Shown: positions 1 to 8,221 of the stretch, piece after piece
Position numbering within the stretch: the stretch's first letter is position 1
How the letters are laid out: each line of letters opens with the position of its first letter
Assembly: GCF_005083105.1 (NCBI RefSeq)
Contig: NZ_CP034885.1
Coordinates: forward strand, 198,323-226,391
From: Buchnera aphidicola (Aphis nerii)
Lineage (GTDB): Bacteria; Pseudomonadota; Gammaproteobacteria; Enterobacterales; Enterobacteriaceae
DNA length: 28,069 nucleotides
Direction: 5' to 3'
The notes under the pieces: generated by a model
What the model saw: only the letters and a program-made list of their open reading frames with translations
What the model was told of the DNA's origin: nothing
Databases searched by the model: none
Position numbers and translations under genes: made by a program

Positions 1-130
1 TTAATTCGTTTAATTCGTTTATATTTTTATCTTTGATGTTATCATTATTATTTGTTTTTTCTATATTTTCTTTTTCTGTATTTTTTTTGTCAATATTTAT
101 GTTATTTTTTTGTTTTTCTTCAGTATCCAT
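1..130 (-). CDS. grpE: GrpE, N-terminal part only (cut by window edge)
   Basis: Only the first 43 codons are visible, read from ATG at 130 towards position 1, with a good ribosome site (GGTGA) just upstream. The visible residues are an acidic/lysine/asparagine-rich, low-complexity stretch (starting MDTEEKQKNN), which by itself identifies nothing. The call rests on position: in E. coli grpE lies divergent to nadK, exactly as here, and GrpE proteins begin with a disordered charged tail before their long coiled coil. GrpE is the nucleotide-exchange factor for the chaperone DnaK. A candidate heat-shock-like promoter lies upstream (162-192). Some Buchnera carry two grpE copies; this would be the one in the ancestral position. 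Confidence 0.72.
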   Translation of the reverse strand, partial: MDTEEKQKNNINIDKKNTEKENIEKTNNNDNIKDKNINELNEL

Positions 131-161
131 AATATCACCGTTTTAAACATTACTGATTAGT

Positions 162-192
162 TAAATATAGATTTTTAAATATGTCTTTTAAG
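162..192 (-). promoter_or_regulatory. candidate promoter of grpE, sigma-32-like
   Basis: On the minus strand CTTAAAA (192-186) resembles the sigma-32 -35 box CTTGAAA with one mismatch. CTATATTTA (170-162) lies 15 bases downstream and partly resembles the heat-shock -10 box. The same stretch also offers a sigma-70 reading (CTTAAA, 17 bases, TATATT). In so AT-rich a sequence this is suggestive only. Confidence 0.3.
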
Positions 193-217
193 TTGATTCA
201 TGAGGTATTTTAATGCA

Positions 218-1096
218 ATGAAGCAATATTTTAATTGTATCGGTATTGTTGGACGTCCTCGTCAATCTAATGCATTAATAACACATGAGATACTTTATAA
301 ATGGTTAATTAAAAGAGGTTATAAAGTTTTTATTGAATGTGATATTTCTAAAAAGTTAAAGTTAAAAAACCCAAAAACTGCTACATTAATAGAAATTGGT
401 CAACTTTGCGATTTAGCTATAGTAATTGGTGGAGATGGAAATTTATTGTGCATAGCTCGAATTTTAGCATATTTTAATATTAAAATCATTGGTATTAATC
501 GAGGAAATTTAGGTTTTTTAACAGATTTAAATCCTGATAATCGATTTAAAAAACTTTCAGAAGTATTATCTGGACAGTATTTTATAGAAAATCGTTTTTT
601 ATTAGATGTAAAGATTTATAAAAAACAAAAGCTTTATAAATCTAGTATAGCTGTTAATGAAGTTGTTTTACATCCTAAACATGTTGCTCATATGATTGAA
701 TTTGAAGTTTATATTGATGAAAAATTTGCTTTTTCACAACGTTCAGATGGTTTAATTGTTTCAACTCCTACTGGTTCTACAGGTTATTCATTATCAGCGG
801 GAGGGCCTATTATAGTAACTTCTTTAGAAGCTATATTATTAATACCTATGTTTCCTCATACTTTATCAGCTCGACCTTTGGTGATTAGAAGTGATAGCGT
901 AATTTGTTTAAAATTTTCTAATTCAGAAAAAGATTTAAAAATTAGTTGTGATAGTCAAATAGTATTTCCTGTTAATAAAAATGAATATATTTTACTACAA
1001 AGAAGCAATTACTATTTAAATCTTGTACATCCTAAAAGTTATAATTATTTTAAAACTTTAACTTCAAAATTAAATTGGTCTAAAAATTTTTTTTAA
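218..1096 (+). CDS. nadK: NAD kinase
   Basis: ATP-dependent NAD kinase, the only route to NADP in bacteria; a cytoplasmic homo-oligomer. The reading frame is open from 200, but the start at 218 is preferred. It is preceded by GAGGT (202-206) and gives 292 residues beginning [12 protein letters not shown], the same length and register as E. coli NadK. Visible signatures are GGDGN at residues 71-75 (ATP binding), [23 protein letters not shown] and [16 protein letters not shown] (NAD binding, catalytic region). The end [15 protein letters not shown] is also conserved. It is divergent from grpE and followed by bamE. The recN gene that separates nadK from bamE in E. coli is gone, leaving only about 125 bases. 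Its product feeds the NADPH-using GuaC and homoserine dehydrogenase encoded nearby. Confidence 0.96.
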   Translation: MKQYFNCIGIVGRPRQSNALITHEILYKWLIKRGYKVFIECDISKKLKLKNPKTATLIEIGQLCDLAIVIGGDGNLLCIARILAYFNIKIIGINRGNLGFLTDLNPDNRFKKLSEVLSGQYFIENRFLLDVKIYKKQKLYKSSIAVNEVVLHPKHVAHMIEFEVYIDEKFAFSQRSDGLIVSTPTGSTGYSLSAGGPIIVTSLEAILLIPMFPHTLSARPLVIRSDSVICLKFSNSEKDLKISCDSQIVFPVNKNEYILLQRSNYYLNLVHPKSYNYFKTLTSKLNWSKNFF

Positions 1097-1222
1097 AAAT
1101 TATATAATTTTTTTTGGATACGTTAATATATCATATGTATAAAAATATTTAAATTATATATGAGTTACTATTATGATTTTTTTGGAAAAAATTTATGTAA
1201 ATTATTAGGAAACAATTTATTA

Positions 1223-1537
1223 ATGAACATTCAAATTTCTAAAATAAAGATATTATTAATAACCCTTTTATTGACCAGTTGTTCATTTTTAGGTAATAAA
1301 AATTATAATTATAGGATGAATGAATTTTGTTTAAATTTAGATGAGTTTAAAAAAAATTATAAAGATATGACAAGAGAACAAATAATTTACGTATTTGGAA
1401 GTCCGATAATTTCTGATTCATTTAGTGATTCATATCATTATGTTTTTTTTGAACAGTCTAAAAAAAACATATGTAAAAAAGTAACATTAAATATTTTTTT
1501 TAAAAAAAATAAAGTTTTTTATTTTAATATTGAATAA
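1223..1537 (+). CDS. bamE: BamE (SmpA) outer-membrane lipoprotein of the BAM complex
   Basis: Small lipoprotein accessory subunit of the BAM machine that inserts beta-barrel proteins in the outer membrane. The frame is open from 1160, but the start at 1223 fits much better. It gives a 104-residue protein with a lipoprotein signal peptide: K7/K9, the hydrophobic stretch ILLITLLL, then lipobox L-T-S-C with Cys20. AGGA at 1207-1210 is a weak ribosome site. The mature part carries the SmpA/OmlA pattern: DMTREQIIYVFGSP (E. coli-type 'T..QV...LG.P') followed by a short strand with Y-H-Y-V-F. E. coli BamE is about 113 residues. Synteny (nadK upstream, ssrA downstream) agrees. The sequence is strongly diverged, so the family call rests on the motif, lipobox and position together. 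Confidence 0.85.
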   Translation: MNIQISKIKILLITLLLTSCSFLGNKNYNYRMNEFCLNLDEFKKNYKDMTREQIIYVFGSPIISDSFSDSYHYVFFEQSKKNICKKVTLNIFFKKNKVFYFNIE

Positions 1538-1559
1538 ATTAAATAATATTTAAAAATTT

Positions 1560-1928
1560 TGGAGCTGGCGGGATTTGAACCCGCGTCCAAAATTTCTATA
1601 AATAAAGGTACTACATGCTTAGTTTTTCTTAATATTAAATTCTTTTCCTAATTTGGAAAAACTCATTTTAGGAACATATCTTGAAAAATACTATCGTGTA
1701 AATATCAAGTTTTATTACACGTTGCTCTTTAATAAAATAACCTTTAATAATTTCTCGTTATAAAAGAGGTAATGTTGAGAATAAAGGGCATTATTTAGTT
1801 TTTTAAGCTGCTAATGCGTAGTTTTGTTTGTTATTTGTAGCTATTTTTTTACGGCTTTTTACGAGGCAAACCGTTCCTCGGCATGCACTTTATTTTTTTG
1901 ATAATTTTGTCGAATCCAAAACAGCCCC
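1560..1928 (-). ncRNA. ssrA: transfer-messenger RNA (tmRNA, 10Sa RNA)
   Basis: tmRNA rescues stalled ribosomes with SmpB by acting first as alanyl-tRNA and then as a short mRNA. On the minus strand the gene begins GGGGCTG TTTTGGATTCGAC (1928 downwards) and ends with the T arm GGTTCAAATCC and CAGCTCC (1567-1561). GGGGCUG pairs with CAGCUCC with one G-U. Position 1560 supplies the discriminator A. About 369 nt is close to E. coli (363). The internal tag frame ends Y-A-L-A-A-stop (1838-1803). The terminal CCA is not encoded; the next bases read AAA, so a CCA-adding enzyme is needed. A -10-like TAAAAT (1941-1936) lies 7 bases upstream. The gene is convergent with bamE. Confidence 0.96.
1803..1838 (-). 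other. ssrA: tmRNA tag reading frame
   Basis: On the minus strand the frame following ATAGCT reads ACA AAT AAC AAA CAA AAC TAC GCA TTA GCA GCT TAA, giving tag TNNKQNYALAA. The YALAA end is the standard proteolysis signal. The resume codon is placed by aligning the upstream ATAG-NN to E. coli ATAGTC-GCA. If the register is right the first encoded residue is Thr rather than the usual Ala. Confidence 0.75.
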
Positions 1929-2065
1929 AAGCTTTATTTTAAAATATTTAGTTGATTAGTATTACAAAAAAAAACAAAATTGTCTATAAAATATTCTAAA
2001 CTATTTGTAATCTAAAATTATTTTTAATATTTTAAGATTTATAGATCTAAAAAAAGGAATAATCT

Positions 2066-2392
2066 ATGGATGTCATTAAAAAAATAGAACGTCAAATTCA
2101 AGATAATATTATTTTAATTTACATGAAAGGAACACCTGAATCCCCTAGTTGTGGTTTTTCTGCTCAAGCTGTACAAGCACTTTCAGTATGTGGAGAAAAA
2201 TTTGCATATGTTGATATTTTAGAACATGAAGATATTAGAAGAGAGCTTCCTAAATATGCAAATTGGCCTACTTTTCCTCAAGTATGGATAGATGGTGAAT
2301 TAGTTGGAGGTTGTAGTATTATAGTAGACATGTTACAAACGGGAGAATTACAGAAATTAGTATCTAAAACAATAAAAAAACATAAGAAATAA
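2066..2392 (+). CDS. grxD: monothiol glutaredoxin GrxD (Grx4)
   Basis: Monothiol CGFS-type glutaredoxin that binds and transfers [2Fe-2S] clusters, cytoplasmic. The CGFS active site is at residues 29-32 (Cys29), preceded by IYMKGTPESPS, which contains the conserved Lys of this class. Further family marks are AQAVQAL, YANWPTFPQVW (cis-Pro region) and DGELVGGCSI. The 108 residues compare with 115 in E. coli, with a slightly shorter tail. The start is supported by AAGGA about 8 bases upstream. It is convergent with rnt, and a strong inverted repeat (2413-2462) separates the two. Confidence 0.96.
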   Translation: MDVIKKIERQIQDNIILIYMKGTPESPSCGFSAQAVQALSVCGEKFAYVDILEHEDIRRELPKYANWPTFPQVWIDGELVGGCSIIVDMLQTGELQKLVSKTIKKHKK

Positions 2393-2412
2393 AATTTAAT
2401 TTATATTTTTTA

Positions 2413-2462
2413 AAAAAGATATGACATTTTTAATTAAAATTATTATTTATGTCATATCTTTT
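2413..2462. terminator. bidirectional intrinsic terminator between grxD and rnt
   Basis: Perfect 14-base inverted repeat: AAAAGATATGACAT (2413-2426) and ATGTCATATCTTTT (2449-2462), 22-base loop. The right arm ends in a T run on the plus strand and the left arm gives a T run on the minus strand, so it can end transcripts from both convergent genes. Confidence 0.8.
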
Positions 2463-2503
2463 TATAGTTTTTAAAAACTTATAAGCAACTGAAATAATAT
2501 TTT

Positions 2504-3163
2504 TTATTGAATAAGAATACTTTTATTTTTTATATTTACTGGCCAGCCACCTAAATATTTCCAACGATTTACTAATTCACAAAAAAGATTTGCAGTTTGT
2601 AGAGTATCGTAAAGTGCAGAATGAGCTTGATTATTATCAAATGTTAATCCAATAGCTTTACATGCTTTTGATAAAACAGTTTCGCCTACAACTAATGCAC
2701 TTAACGAAGCTGTATCAAAAGTAACAAATTCATGAAATGGATTTTTTTTAATTTGAACTCTTTTTATTGCAGACATTAAAAAATTATGATCAAAATTTGC
2801 ATTATGTGCTACTACAATACCTTTACTACAACATTCTTGTTTTATTCCGTTTCTTACTGTTTCTAATATTGATTCAATTGCTAATTTTTCGCTAATAGCG
2901 CCGCGTAATGGATTAAATGGATCAATTTTATTAAATGCAATAGCATTGGGGTTAATAATCGATCCTTTAAAAGGTTTTATATGAAAATGAAGTGTATTTG
3001 CTTTATGTAACCATCCCAATTTATCCATTTTTAAAGTTATTAAAGCAATTTCTAATATTGCATCGGTTTTTGGATTGAAACCAGCTGTTTCGATATCGAT
3101 AACAACAGGATAAAAATTGCGAAATCGATTATTTAGTAGATTAAATTCTTTCTTTGTAGACAT
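2504..3163 (-). CDS. rnt: ribonuclease T
   Basis: 3'-to-5' exoribonuclease of the DEDDh family that trims the 3' ends of tRNA, 5S and 23S rRNA; acts as a homodimer. All five catalytic residues are present: Asp23 and Glu25 ([11 protein letters not shown]), Asp125 ([10 protein letters not shown]), His181 and Asp186 (AHSALYDT). The end [10 protein letters not shown] is typical of the family. The 219 residues match the E. coli length (215) with no internal gap. The start is ATG at 3163. It is convergent with grxD and divergent from sodA, so it has its own promoter somewhere in 3164-3454. Keeping this nuclease is consistent with the need to process stable RNAs. Confidence 0.97.
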   Translation of the reverse strand: MSTKKEFNLLNNRFRNFYPVVIDIETAGFNPKTDAILEIALITLKMDKLGWLHKANTLHFHIKPFKGSIINPNAIAFNKIDPFNPLRGAISEKLAIESILETVRNGIKQECCSKGIVVAHNANFDHNFLMSAIKRVQIKKNPFHEFVTFDTASLSALVVGETVLSKACKAIGLTFDNNQAHSALYDTLQTANLFCELVNRWKYLGGWPVNIKNKSILIQ

Positions 3164-3350
3164 TTACATCTCATTTAAAAAACTTATTGTTTTTATTTAA
3201 TAAAATTTATTTTTATTATTAAAATTATGATAATAAAGAAAGTATTTAAAATTAATTAAATAAAAAATAACAAAAAAATTTTTAAAAAATAAATAATTTT
3301 TAGATTTATATAATTATTTTAAATACTATTTTATATATTTCTGATGATTC

Positions 3351-3380
3351 TTGTTTATTAGATAATAATTGTACTATAAT
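3351..3380 (+). promoter_or_regulatory. candidate sigma-70 promoter of sodA
   Basis: TTGTTT (3351-3356), an 18-base spacer and a perfect TATAAT (3375-3380) lie 75 bases before the sodA start. The rest of the 291-base rnt-sodA spacer (3164-3454) is AT-rich and shows no other feature I can support. Confidence 0.45.
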
Positions 3381-3454
3381 TTAACATAATATTTAAGATC
3401 AAATTTTTAATTTAATTTTTGTATAATACTTTATACTTTCATAGGACTATAAAA

Positions 3455-4066
3455 ATGGCTTATTCTTTACCTTCGATACCTTATTTATATAATTCTTTAG
3501 AGCCTTATTTTGACGAAGTAACAATGAAAATTCATCATACACAACATCATCAAAATTACATCAACAATACTAATGCTATTTTAAAAGATACAGCTTTTTC
3601 TTCTCTTTCAATTGAAGAGTTAATATCTATATTCAATGAAATCAGTTTAGAAAATAAAAATGCATTACGTAATAATGCAGGTGGTCATATAAATCATAGT
3701 TTTTTTTGGAAATCTTTAAAGATAAATACTGTATTAAATAATAGTATAAAGTCTATATTAGAAAAAAGTTTTGGAAGCTTTGAATCTTTTAAAAATCAAT
3801 TCGAAAATGTTGCTATGCAACATTTTGGTTCAGGTTGGGTTTGGTTGGTAAATCAAGATGAAAAACTCAATATAGTATCTACTATAAATCAAGATAATCC
3901 ATTAATGGGGAAATTAATATCAAATACCTATGGTGATCCTATTTTAGGTTTAGATCTTTGGGAACATGCTTATTATTTAAAATATCAAAACAGAAAATCG
4001 GATTATATTAAAGCATTTTGGAATGTAGTAAATTGGGATGAAGTAGATAATCGTTTGCAAAAATAA
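3455..4066 (+). CDS. sodA: manganese superoxide dismutase
   Basis: Converts superoxide to oxygen and hydrogen peroxide in the cytoplasm. The frame is open from 3419, but the start at 3455 is chosen: TAGGA lies about 9 bases upstream and the protein [17 protein letters not shown] then matches the E. coli SodA start (203 versus 206 residues). The four metal ligands are present: His27 (KIHHTQHH), His81 ([10 protein letters not shown]), Asp167 and His171 ([15 protein letters not shown]). Gln146 in NQDNPLMG is the residue typical of the Mn rather than Fe enzymes. It has its own promoter (3351-3380) and its own terminator (4120-4151), so it is a one-gene unit. Metal choice is inferred from sequence only. 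Confidence 0.96.
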   Translation: MAYSLPSIPYLYNSLEPYFDEVTMKIHHTQHHQNYINNTNAILKDTAFSSLSIEELISIFNEISLENKNALRNNAGGHINHSFFWKSLKINTVLNNSIKSILEKSFGSFESFKNQFENVAMQHFGSGWVWLVNQDEKLNIVSTINQDNPLMGKLISNTYGDPILGLDLWEHAYYLKYQNRKSDYIKAFWNVVNWDEVDNRLQK

Positions 4067-4119
4067 AAATTTATTGATTATATTTTGTAATAAAAAAAAT
4101 ATTTAAATTCTATATTTTT

Positions 4120-4151
4120 AAACATATAATATTGATTATTATATGTTTTTT
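4120..4151 (+). terminator. intrinsic terminator after sodA
   Basis: Perfect 12-base stem AAACATATAATA (4120-4131) with TATTATATGTTT (4137-4148), 5-base loop, followed directly by more T (T run 4146-4151). This is a textbook Rho-independent terminator shape, although the stem is AU-rich. Confidence 0.8.
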
Positions 4152-4186
4152 AAAAATATCAATCAAGAGATATTAAAGGATTATTT

Positions 4187-4735
4187 TTGTATACTATTAA
4201 AATGATTGTAGGATTATCTAATCCTAAAAATAAATATCACCATACACGTCATAATGTAGGATCTTGGTATATTTATTCTTTAGCAAAACGTTTTGATAAA
4301 TCATTAAGAGAAGAAAAAAAATTTCTTGGTTTTACTACTTCTATTAATGTACATTCAAATAATGTTAAATTATTTATACCTAATGTTTTTATGAATATAA
4401 ATGGTAGCGCAATATATAAAATAGCTGTTTTTTATAATATTAATTTAAATGAAATATTAATAGCACATGATGATTTAGATTTAGAATCTGGAATAGTAAA
4501 GTTAAAATATAGTTATGGACATAGTGGTCATAACGGACTTAGAAGTGTTATTAATAATTTTAATATAAAAACAGATTTTTATAGGTTTAGAATTGGCATT
4601 GGTCGACCAAAAAATAAGACGGAAATACCATCTTTTGTTCTTTCAGAACCTATAATACAAGAAATTAACTTAATTAACATGTCTATTCAAAATGCTATTG
4701 AACAAACTTATGCATTATTAACTAGTAATTTATAG
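4187..4735 (+). CDS. pth: peptidyl-tRNA hydrolase, probable TTG start
   Basis: Recycles tRNA by hydrolysing the ester bond of peptidyl-tRNA that drops off ribosomes. The start codon is TTG at 4187: AAGGA (4176-4180) sits 6 bases before it, and YTIKMIVGL then aligns with the E. coli beginning TIKLIVGL. The only nearby ATG (4202, beginning MIVGL) would be 21 bases from the ribosome site and would trim the first strand. Catalytic and substrate residues are visible with the TTG numbering: Asn12, His22 (TRHNVGSW), Asn70 (FMNINGSA) and Asp95 ([10 protein letters not shown]). [10 protein letters not shown] and RIGIGRP are also conserved. It has 182 residues versus 194 in E. coli, the loss being at the C-terminus. 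pth precedes ychF as in many gammaproteobacteria. Confidence 0.95.
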   Translation: MYTIKMIVGLSNPKNKYHHTRHNVGSWYIYSLAKRFDKSLREEKKFLGFTTSINVHSNNVKLFIPNVFMNINGSAIYKIAVFYNINLNEILIAHDDLDLESGIVKLKYSYGHSGHNGLRSVINNFNIKTDFYRFRIGIGRPKNKTEIPSFVLSEPIIQEINLINMSIQNAIEQTYALLTSNL

Positions 4736-4795
4736 TTAAATATTAATTATTTTTATTAATATAAAATAAAATTTTTTATTCTAAGGTATATAAAT

Positions 4796-5884
4796 ATGGG
4801 TTTTAAATGTGGCATTATAGGGCTTCCTAATGTTGGAAAATCTACTTTATTTAATGCCTTAACTAAAGGAAATTCTGCAATTGCAAATTTTCCTTTTTGT
4901 ACTATTAAACCAAATGTTGGAATAATTTCAGTACCTGATACGCGTATTATCGAACTATCTAAAATTATTTCTCCTAAAAAAATAGTAACTACATATATAG
5001 AATTTGTTGATATTGCAGGTTTAGTTAAAGGCGCTTCTAAAGGTGAAGGTTTGGGAAATCAGTTTTTAAGTAATATTAGGGATACTCAAGCTATCATCCA
5101 TGTTGTACGTTGTTTTAAAGATGATAATATTAGCCACGTTTATAATAAAATTGACCCCAAAAATGATGTAGATATAATTAATTCTGAACTTATATTATCT
5201 GATTTTGATACGTGTGAAAAATCTATATTAAAATTAGAAAAAAATTTAAAACATAATCGAGATGAAGTAGAAAAAAAATTATTTATTTTAAATAAATGTA
5301 TAAATCATTTAAAAAATTTTTTAATGCTTAAAACATTAAAACTTAATGAAACAGAAAAAAAAATAGTTAGTGATTTTCGATTTTTAACTTTAAAGCCAAC
5401 AATATATATTGCTAATATTAATGAAAACAAAGAATCTTTAATTTTATTAAATGATTTATATGAAATAGGAAGAAAAGAAAATTCCCTAGTTATACCTATT
5501 TCTTCCAACTTAGAATTAGATTTAGCAAAAATGAATGAAAAAGAACAAAAAGATTTTATGAAAGCTTTTAATATAAAAAACTTAGCATTAAATAAAATTA
5601 TCCAAAATGGATACAAAATGCTTGATTTAATAACATTTTTTACAGTTGGTGTTAAAGAAGTTCATGCTTGGTCTATACCTAATGGTAGTACCAGTATTCA
5701 AGCAGCCGCAAAAATACATAGTGATTTTAGTAAAGGATTTATTCGTGCTCAAATTATTAAGTATTTAGATTTTATTCAATATAAAAGTGAAATTAAAGTT
5801 AAAGAAATGGGTAAATGTAAAATTGAAGGAAAAGATTATAAAATTGAAGATGGTGATATTGTCAATTTTTTATTTAATATTTAA
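4796..5884 (+). CDS. ychF: ribosome-associated ATPase YchF (OLA1 family)
   Basis: P-loop NTPase of the TRAFAC/Obg class that binds ATP and associates with ribosomes; linked to redox-stress responses in E. coli. Features in order: P loop GLPNVGKST at residues 9-17; switch region with IEFVDIAGLVKGASKGEGLGNQFL; ATP-type G4 motif NINE, replacing the NKxD of GTPases; a lysine-rich coiled-coil insert near residues 125-165; and a C-terminal TGS domain (from about 278, TFFTVGVKEVHAW to GDIVNFLF). It has 362 residues against 363 in E. coli. It lies 60 bases after pth with a weak AAGGT ribosome site and may be co-transcribed with it. A strong terminator (5941-5973) follows. Confidence 0.97.
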   Translation: MGFKCGIIGLPNVGKSTLFNALTKGNSAIANFPFCTIKPNVGIISVPDTRIIELSKIISPKKIVTTYIEFVDIAGLVKGASKGEGLGNQFLSNIRDTQAIIHVVRCFKDDNISHVYNKIDPKNDVDIINSELILSDFDTCEKSILKLEKNLKHNRDEVEKKLFILNKCINHLKNFLMLKTLKLNETEKKIVSDFRFLTLKPTIYIANINENKESLILLNDLYEIGRKENSLVIPISSNLELDLAKMNEKEQKDFMKAFNIKNLALNKIIQNGYKMLDLITFFTVGVKEVHAWSIPNGSTSIQAAAKIHSDFSKGFIRAQIIKYLDFIQYKSEIKVKEMGKCKIEGKDYKIEDGDIVNFLFNI

Positions 5885-5940
5885 AATTAATTTAATGATT
5901 TAATAAGCTTAACATAACATGTATTTATTTATTTATTTTT

Positions 5941-5973
5941 TAGAGAGGAAAAAGTTATCCTCTCTAATTTTTT
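5941..5973 (+). terminator. intrinsic terminator after ychF
   Basis: Perfect 9-base stem TAGAGAGGA (5941-5949) with TCCTCTCTA (5958-5966), 8-base loop, then A and six T (5968-5973). It is unusually G+C-rich for this sequence. On the minus strand the hairpin is followed by A-rich sequence, so it acts for ychF and less obviously for the convergent thrC. Confidence 0.82.
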
Positions 5974-5977
5974 GTTT

Positions 5978-7267
5978 TTATTTATTTAATAAAAACTCTT
6001 TAAGTTTGTTAAAATCTGGATTTATGTTATAAGATAATAAGGGTAAATCCATTCGAGATTTAATTTCATTTGGTAAAGTAATACTACTTTTTACAATTTT
6101 TTCGACAGTGTCTTTAAATTTTGATGGATGTGCTGTACCTAAAAATAAACCATACTCATTTTCTTTGAGTTGATTAGTCAATAATCGATATGCAATCGCA
6201 GCATGTGGTTCTGAAGTATATCCTAATTCAAAAAGTTCTTTAATGGCTTCTTTTGTGCTTTTATCTGATACGCTACCAAATCTTAAATCACTTAAATCCC
6301 AATTATTTCTACGAAATAACTCTTCAATTCTTGGCCAATTATTTGGTTGACTAATATCCATAGCATTAGAAATTGTAGATATAGTTTTTTTTGGTTGCCA
6401 TTGTTTATTTTTTAAAAATCTTGGAACAGTATCGTTAGAATTTGTACATGCTATAAAAGATTTAATTGGTAAACCAAGAGATTTTGCTAATAATCCAGCT
6501 GTTAAATTTCCAAAATTACCACATGGAACGGCTATAACTAATTTTTTTCTTTCTTTTTCTGAAATTAATGAAAAAGCTTCAAAATAATAACATATTTGAG
6601 CTAATAATCGACTAATATTAATAGAATTAGCAGAATTTAAACCTATTGATTCTTTTAATTTTTTATCATCAAAAGCTTTTTTAACTAAATTCTGACAGTC
6701 ATCAAAACTTCCATTAATTGATATTGTTGTTATGTTTTCCCCTAAAGTACAAAATAATTGTTCTTGTAATGAACTAATTTTTCCTTTTGGATATAAAATG
6801 ATTACTCGAATATTTTTCATTTTATAAAATGCATGCGCGACTGCAGCACCAGTGTCTCCTGATGTTGCAGTTAAAATAGTAAAATTTTCATTTTTTTTAT
6901 TTAGAAAAAAAATCATTTGAGCCATAAAACGAGCTCCAAAATCTTTAAATGCTAATGTTGGTCCATGAAATAATTCGAAACAACTTATATTTTGATTAAT
7001 TGAAACTTTTAATGGTTTTTTAAATGAAAATGCTTTTTTTACATGTTCATATAATACTTTTTTAGATATTTCATTATCAATAAATTTATAGAGTATTTCA
7101 GTACTTCTTGTAATAAAGTCCATTTTTAGCATTTCTGATAATTCAAAAGGTGTAATAATTGGTATTTCTACTGGGAAAAATAATCCTTGTTGTTGTCCCA
7201 GTCCAAGTTTGATGGCAGTTTCAAAATTAACTTGTTCGCTATGATTTTTTAAATTATAAAGTTTCAT
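5978..7267 (-). CDS. thrC: threonine synthase
   Basis: PLP enzyme making L-threonine from O-phosphohomoserine, the last step of the pathway. The PLP lysine is Lys108 in FHGPTLAFKDFGARFMAQ. The serine/threonine-rich ATSGDTGAAVAHAF loop binds phosphate, and VPCGNFGNLTAGLLAKSLGLP is the typical core. There are 429 residues versus 428 in E. coli. It starts 3 bases after thrB ends, with its ribosome site (AGGATAA) lying inside the thrB tail, so translation is likely coupled. It is the last gene of the thrABC operon and is convergent with ychF. Confidence 0.98.
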   Translation of the reverse strand: MKLYNLKNHSEQVNFETAIKLGLGQQQGLFFPVEIPIITPFELSEMLKMDFITRSTEILYKFIDNEISKKVLYEHVKKAFSFKKPLKVSINQNISCFELFHGPTLAFKDFGARFMAQMIFFLNKKNENFTILTATSGDTGAAVAHAFYKMKNIRVIILYPKGKISSLQEQLFCTLGENITTISINGSFDDCQNLVKKAFDDKKLKESIGLNSANSINISRLLAQICYYFEAFSLISEKERKKLVIAVPCGNFGNLTAGLLAKSLGLPIKSFIACTNSNDTVPRFLKNKQWQPKKTISTISNAMDISQPNNWPRIEELFRRNNWDLSDLRFGSVSDKSTKEAIKELFELGYTSEPHAAIAYRLLTNQLKENEYGLFLGTAHPSKFKDTVEKIVKSSITLPNEIKSRMDLPLLSYNINPDFNKLKEFLLNK

Positions 7268-7270
7268 TTT

Positions 7271-8200
7271 TTATCCTATTTTTCGAACACCTTTTGTATC
7301 TATATAACAAATATGAACAAATCCTGTTTTATTTTGTAAATAATTTTTTGTTAACCATAAAGATATTTTTTGGGCATTTTCAATATTTTCTGAAATAGCA
7401 AAAATGGTTGGACCTGATCCTGATATACCACAACTTATCGCACCTAACTTTTTAATTTGTTCTTTATTTTTTAAAAAATCAGGTAATAGTTTGCTACGAT
7501 ATGGTTCTGCTATAAATTCTTTCATACATTTTGCTGCTAAATCAGATTGTTGACTGTATGAAGCATGAATAAAACTAGCTAAACAACGACTGTTTTTAAT
7601 ACATATATCTTGTGTATATTTTTTAGGTAAAATTTTTCTTGCTTCTGCAGTAGATAATTTTATTCCTGGCCAAGCCACGATCCAAAACCAAGTTTTAAAA
7701 TGTGGAATTTGTTGACTGATTACATCATCATCTTCTAAGATTAACTGAATCCCTCCAAGATACGATGGAGCAACGTTATCATAATGAATACTTCCTGATA
7801 TTTCCCCTTCTATTTCGCCCATAAGAGATAGTAGTTCTTTTTTATTTAATGGGTTATCAAAAATTTCATTAATTGCAACCAAAGTAGCAACTATAGAACA
7901 AGCACTAGATCCAAGTCCAGAACCAATTGGTAAATTTTTTTCTAAAACTATAGAAACTGGAATGTTTTTATTAATTACTCTACAGAATTTATACCAACAT
8001 TTCCAAACAATGTTTTGTTTATTATTGACAGGTAATTGATTAGAAAAAATTCCTTTATTAAGTAGTTCAAAATTTTCTGATAATTGTATTGTTACACAAT
8101 CACCTAATAAATCACCATTTATTGGTTCAATGGCTGCACCTAAAATATCAAATCCAACTCCAACGTTACCAATAGAAGCTGGTGCATAAATTTTAATCAT
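7271..8200 (-). CDS. thrB: homoserine kinase
   Basis: GHMP-family kinase that phosphorylates L-homoserine with ATP. The frame extends to a GTG at 8215, but ATG at 8200 is preferred: GGAG (8211-8208) precedes it by about 7 bases and the product [18 protein letters not shown] (309 residues) matches E. coli ThrB (310). The ATP loop [12 protein letters not shown] is at residues 91-102. [11 protein letters not shown] and [11 protein letters not shown] (third GHMP motif) are clear. It lies 21 bases after thrA and 3 bases before thrC in the operon. Confidence 0.97.
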   Translation of the reverse strand: MIKIYAPASIGNVGVGFDILGAAIEPINGDLLGDCVTIQLSENFELLNKGIFSNQLPVNNKQNIVWKCWYKFCRVINKNIPVSIVLEKNLPIGSGLGSSACSIVATLVAINEIFDNPLNKKELLSLMGEIEGEISGSIHYDNVAPSYLGGIQLILEDDDVISQQIPHFKTWFWIVAWPGIKLSTAEARKILPKKYTQDICIKNSRCLASFIHASYSQQSDLAAKCMKEFIAEPYRSKLLPDFLKNKEQIKKLGAISCGISGSGPTIFAISENIENAQKISLWLTKNYLQNKTGFVHICYIDTKGVRKIG

Positions 8201-8221
8201 TACTGTACTCCACACTGACGT

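Noticed and set aside
1160..1222. Longer bamE protein starting at 1160.
   Set aside because: It would place 21 extra residues before a clear lipoprotein signal peptide. The start at 1223 fits the lipobox and the family length.
4740..4762. Inverted repeat ATATTAAT/ATTAATAT between pth and ychF as a terminator.
   Set aside because: Only A and T in an 8-base stem and no adjacent T run. Likely by chance at this composition.
8201..8215. GTG at 8215 as the start of thrB.
   Set aside because: The GGAG ribosome site lies downstream of it, and ATG at 8200 matches the E. coli N-terminus.
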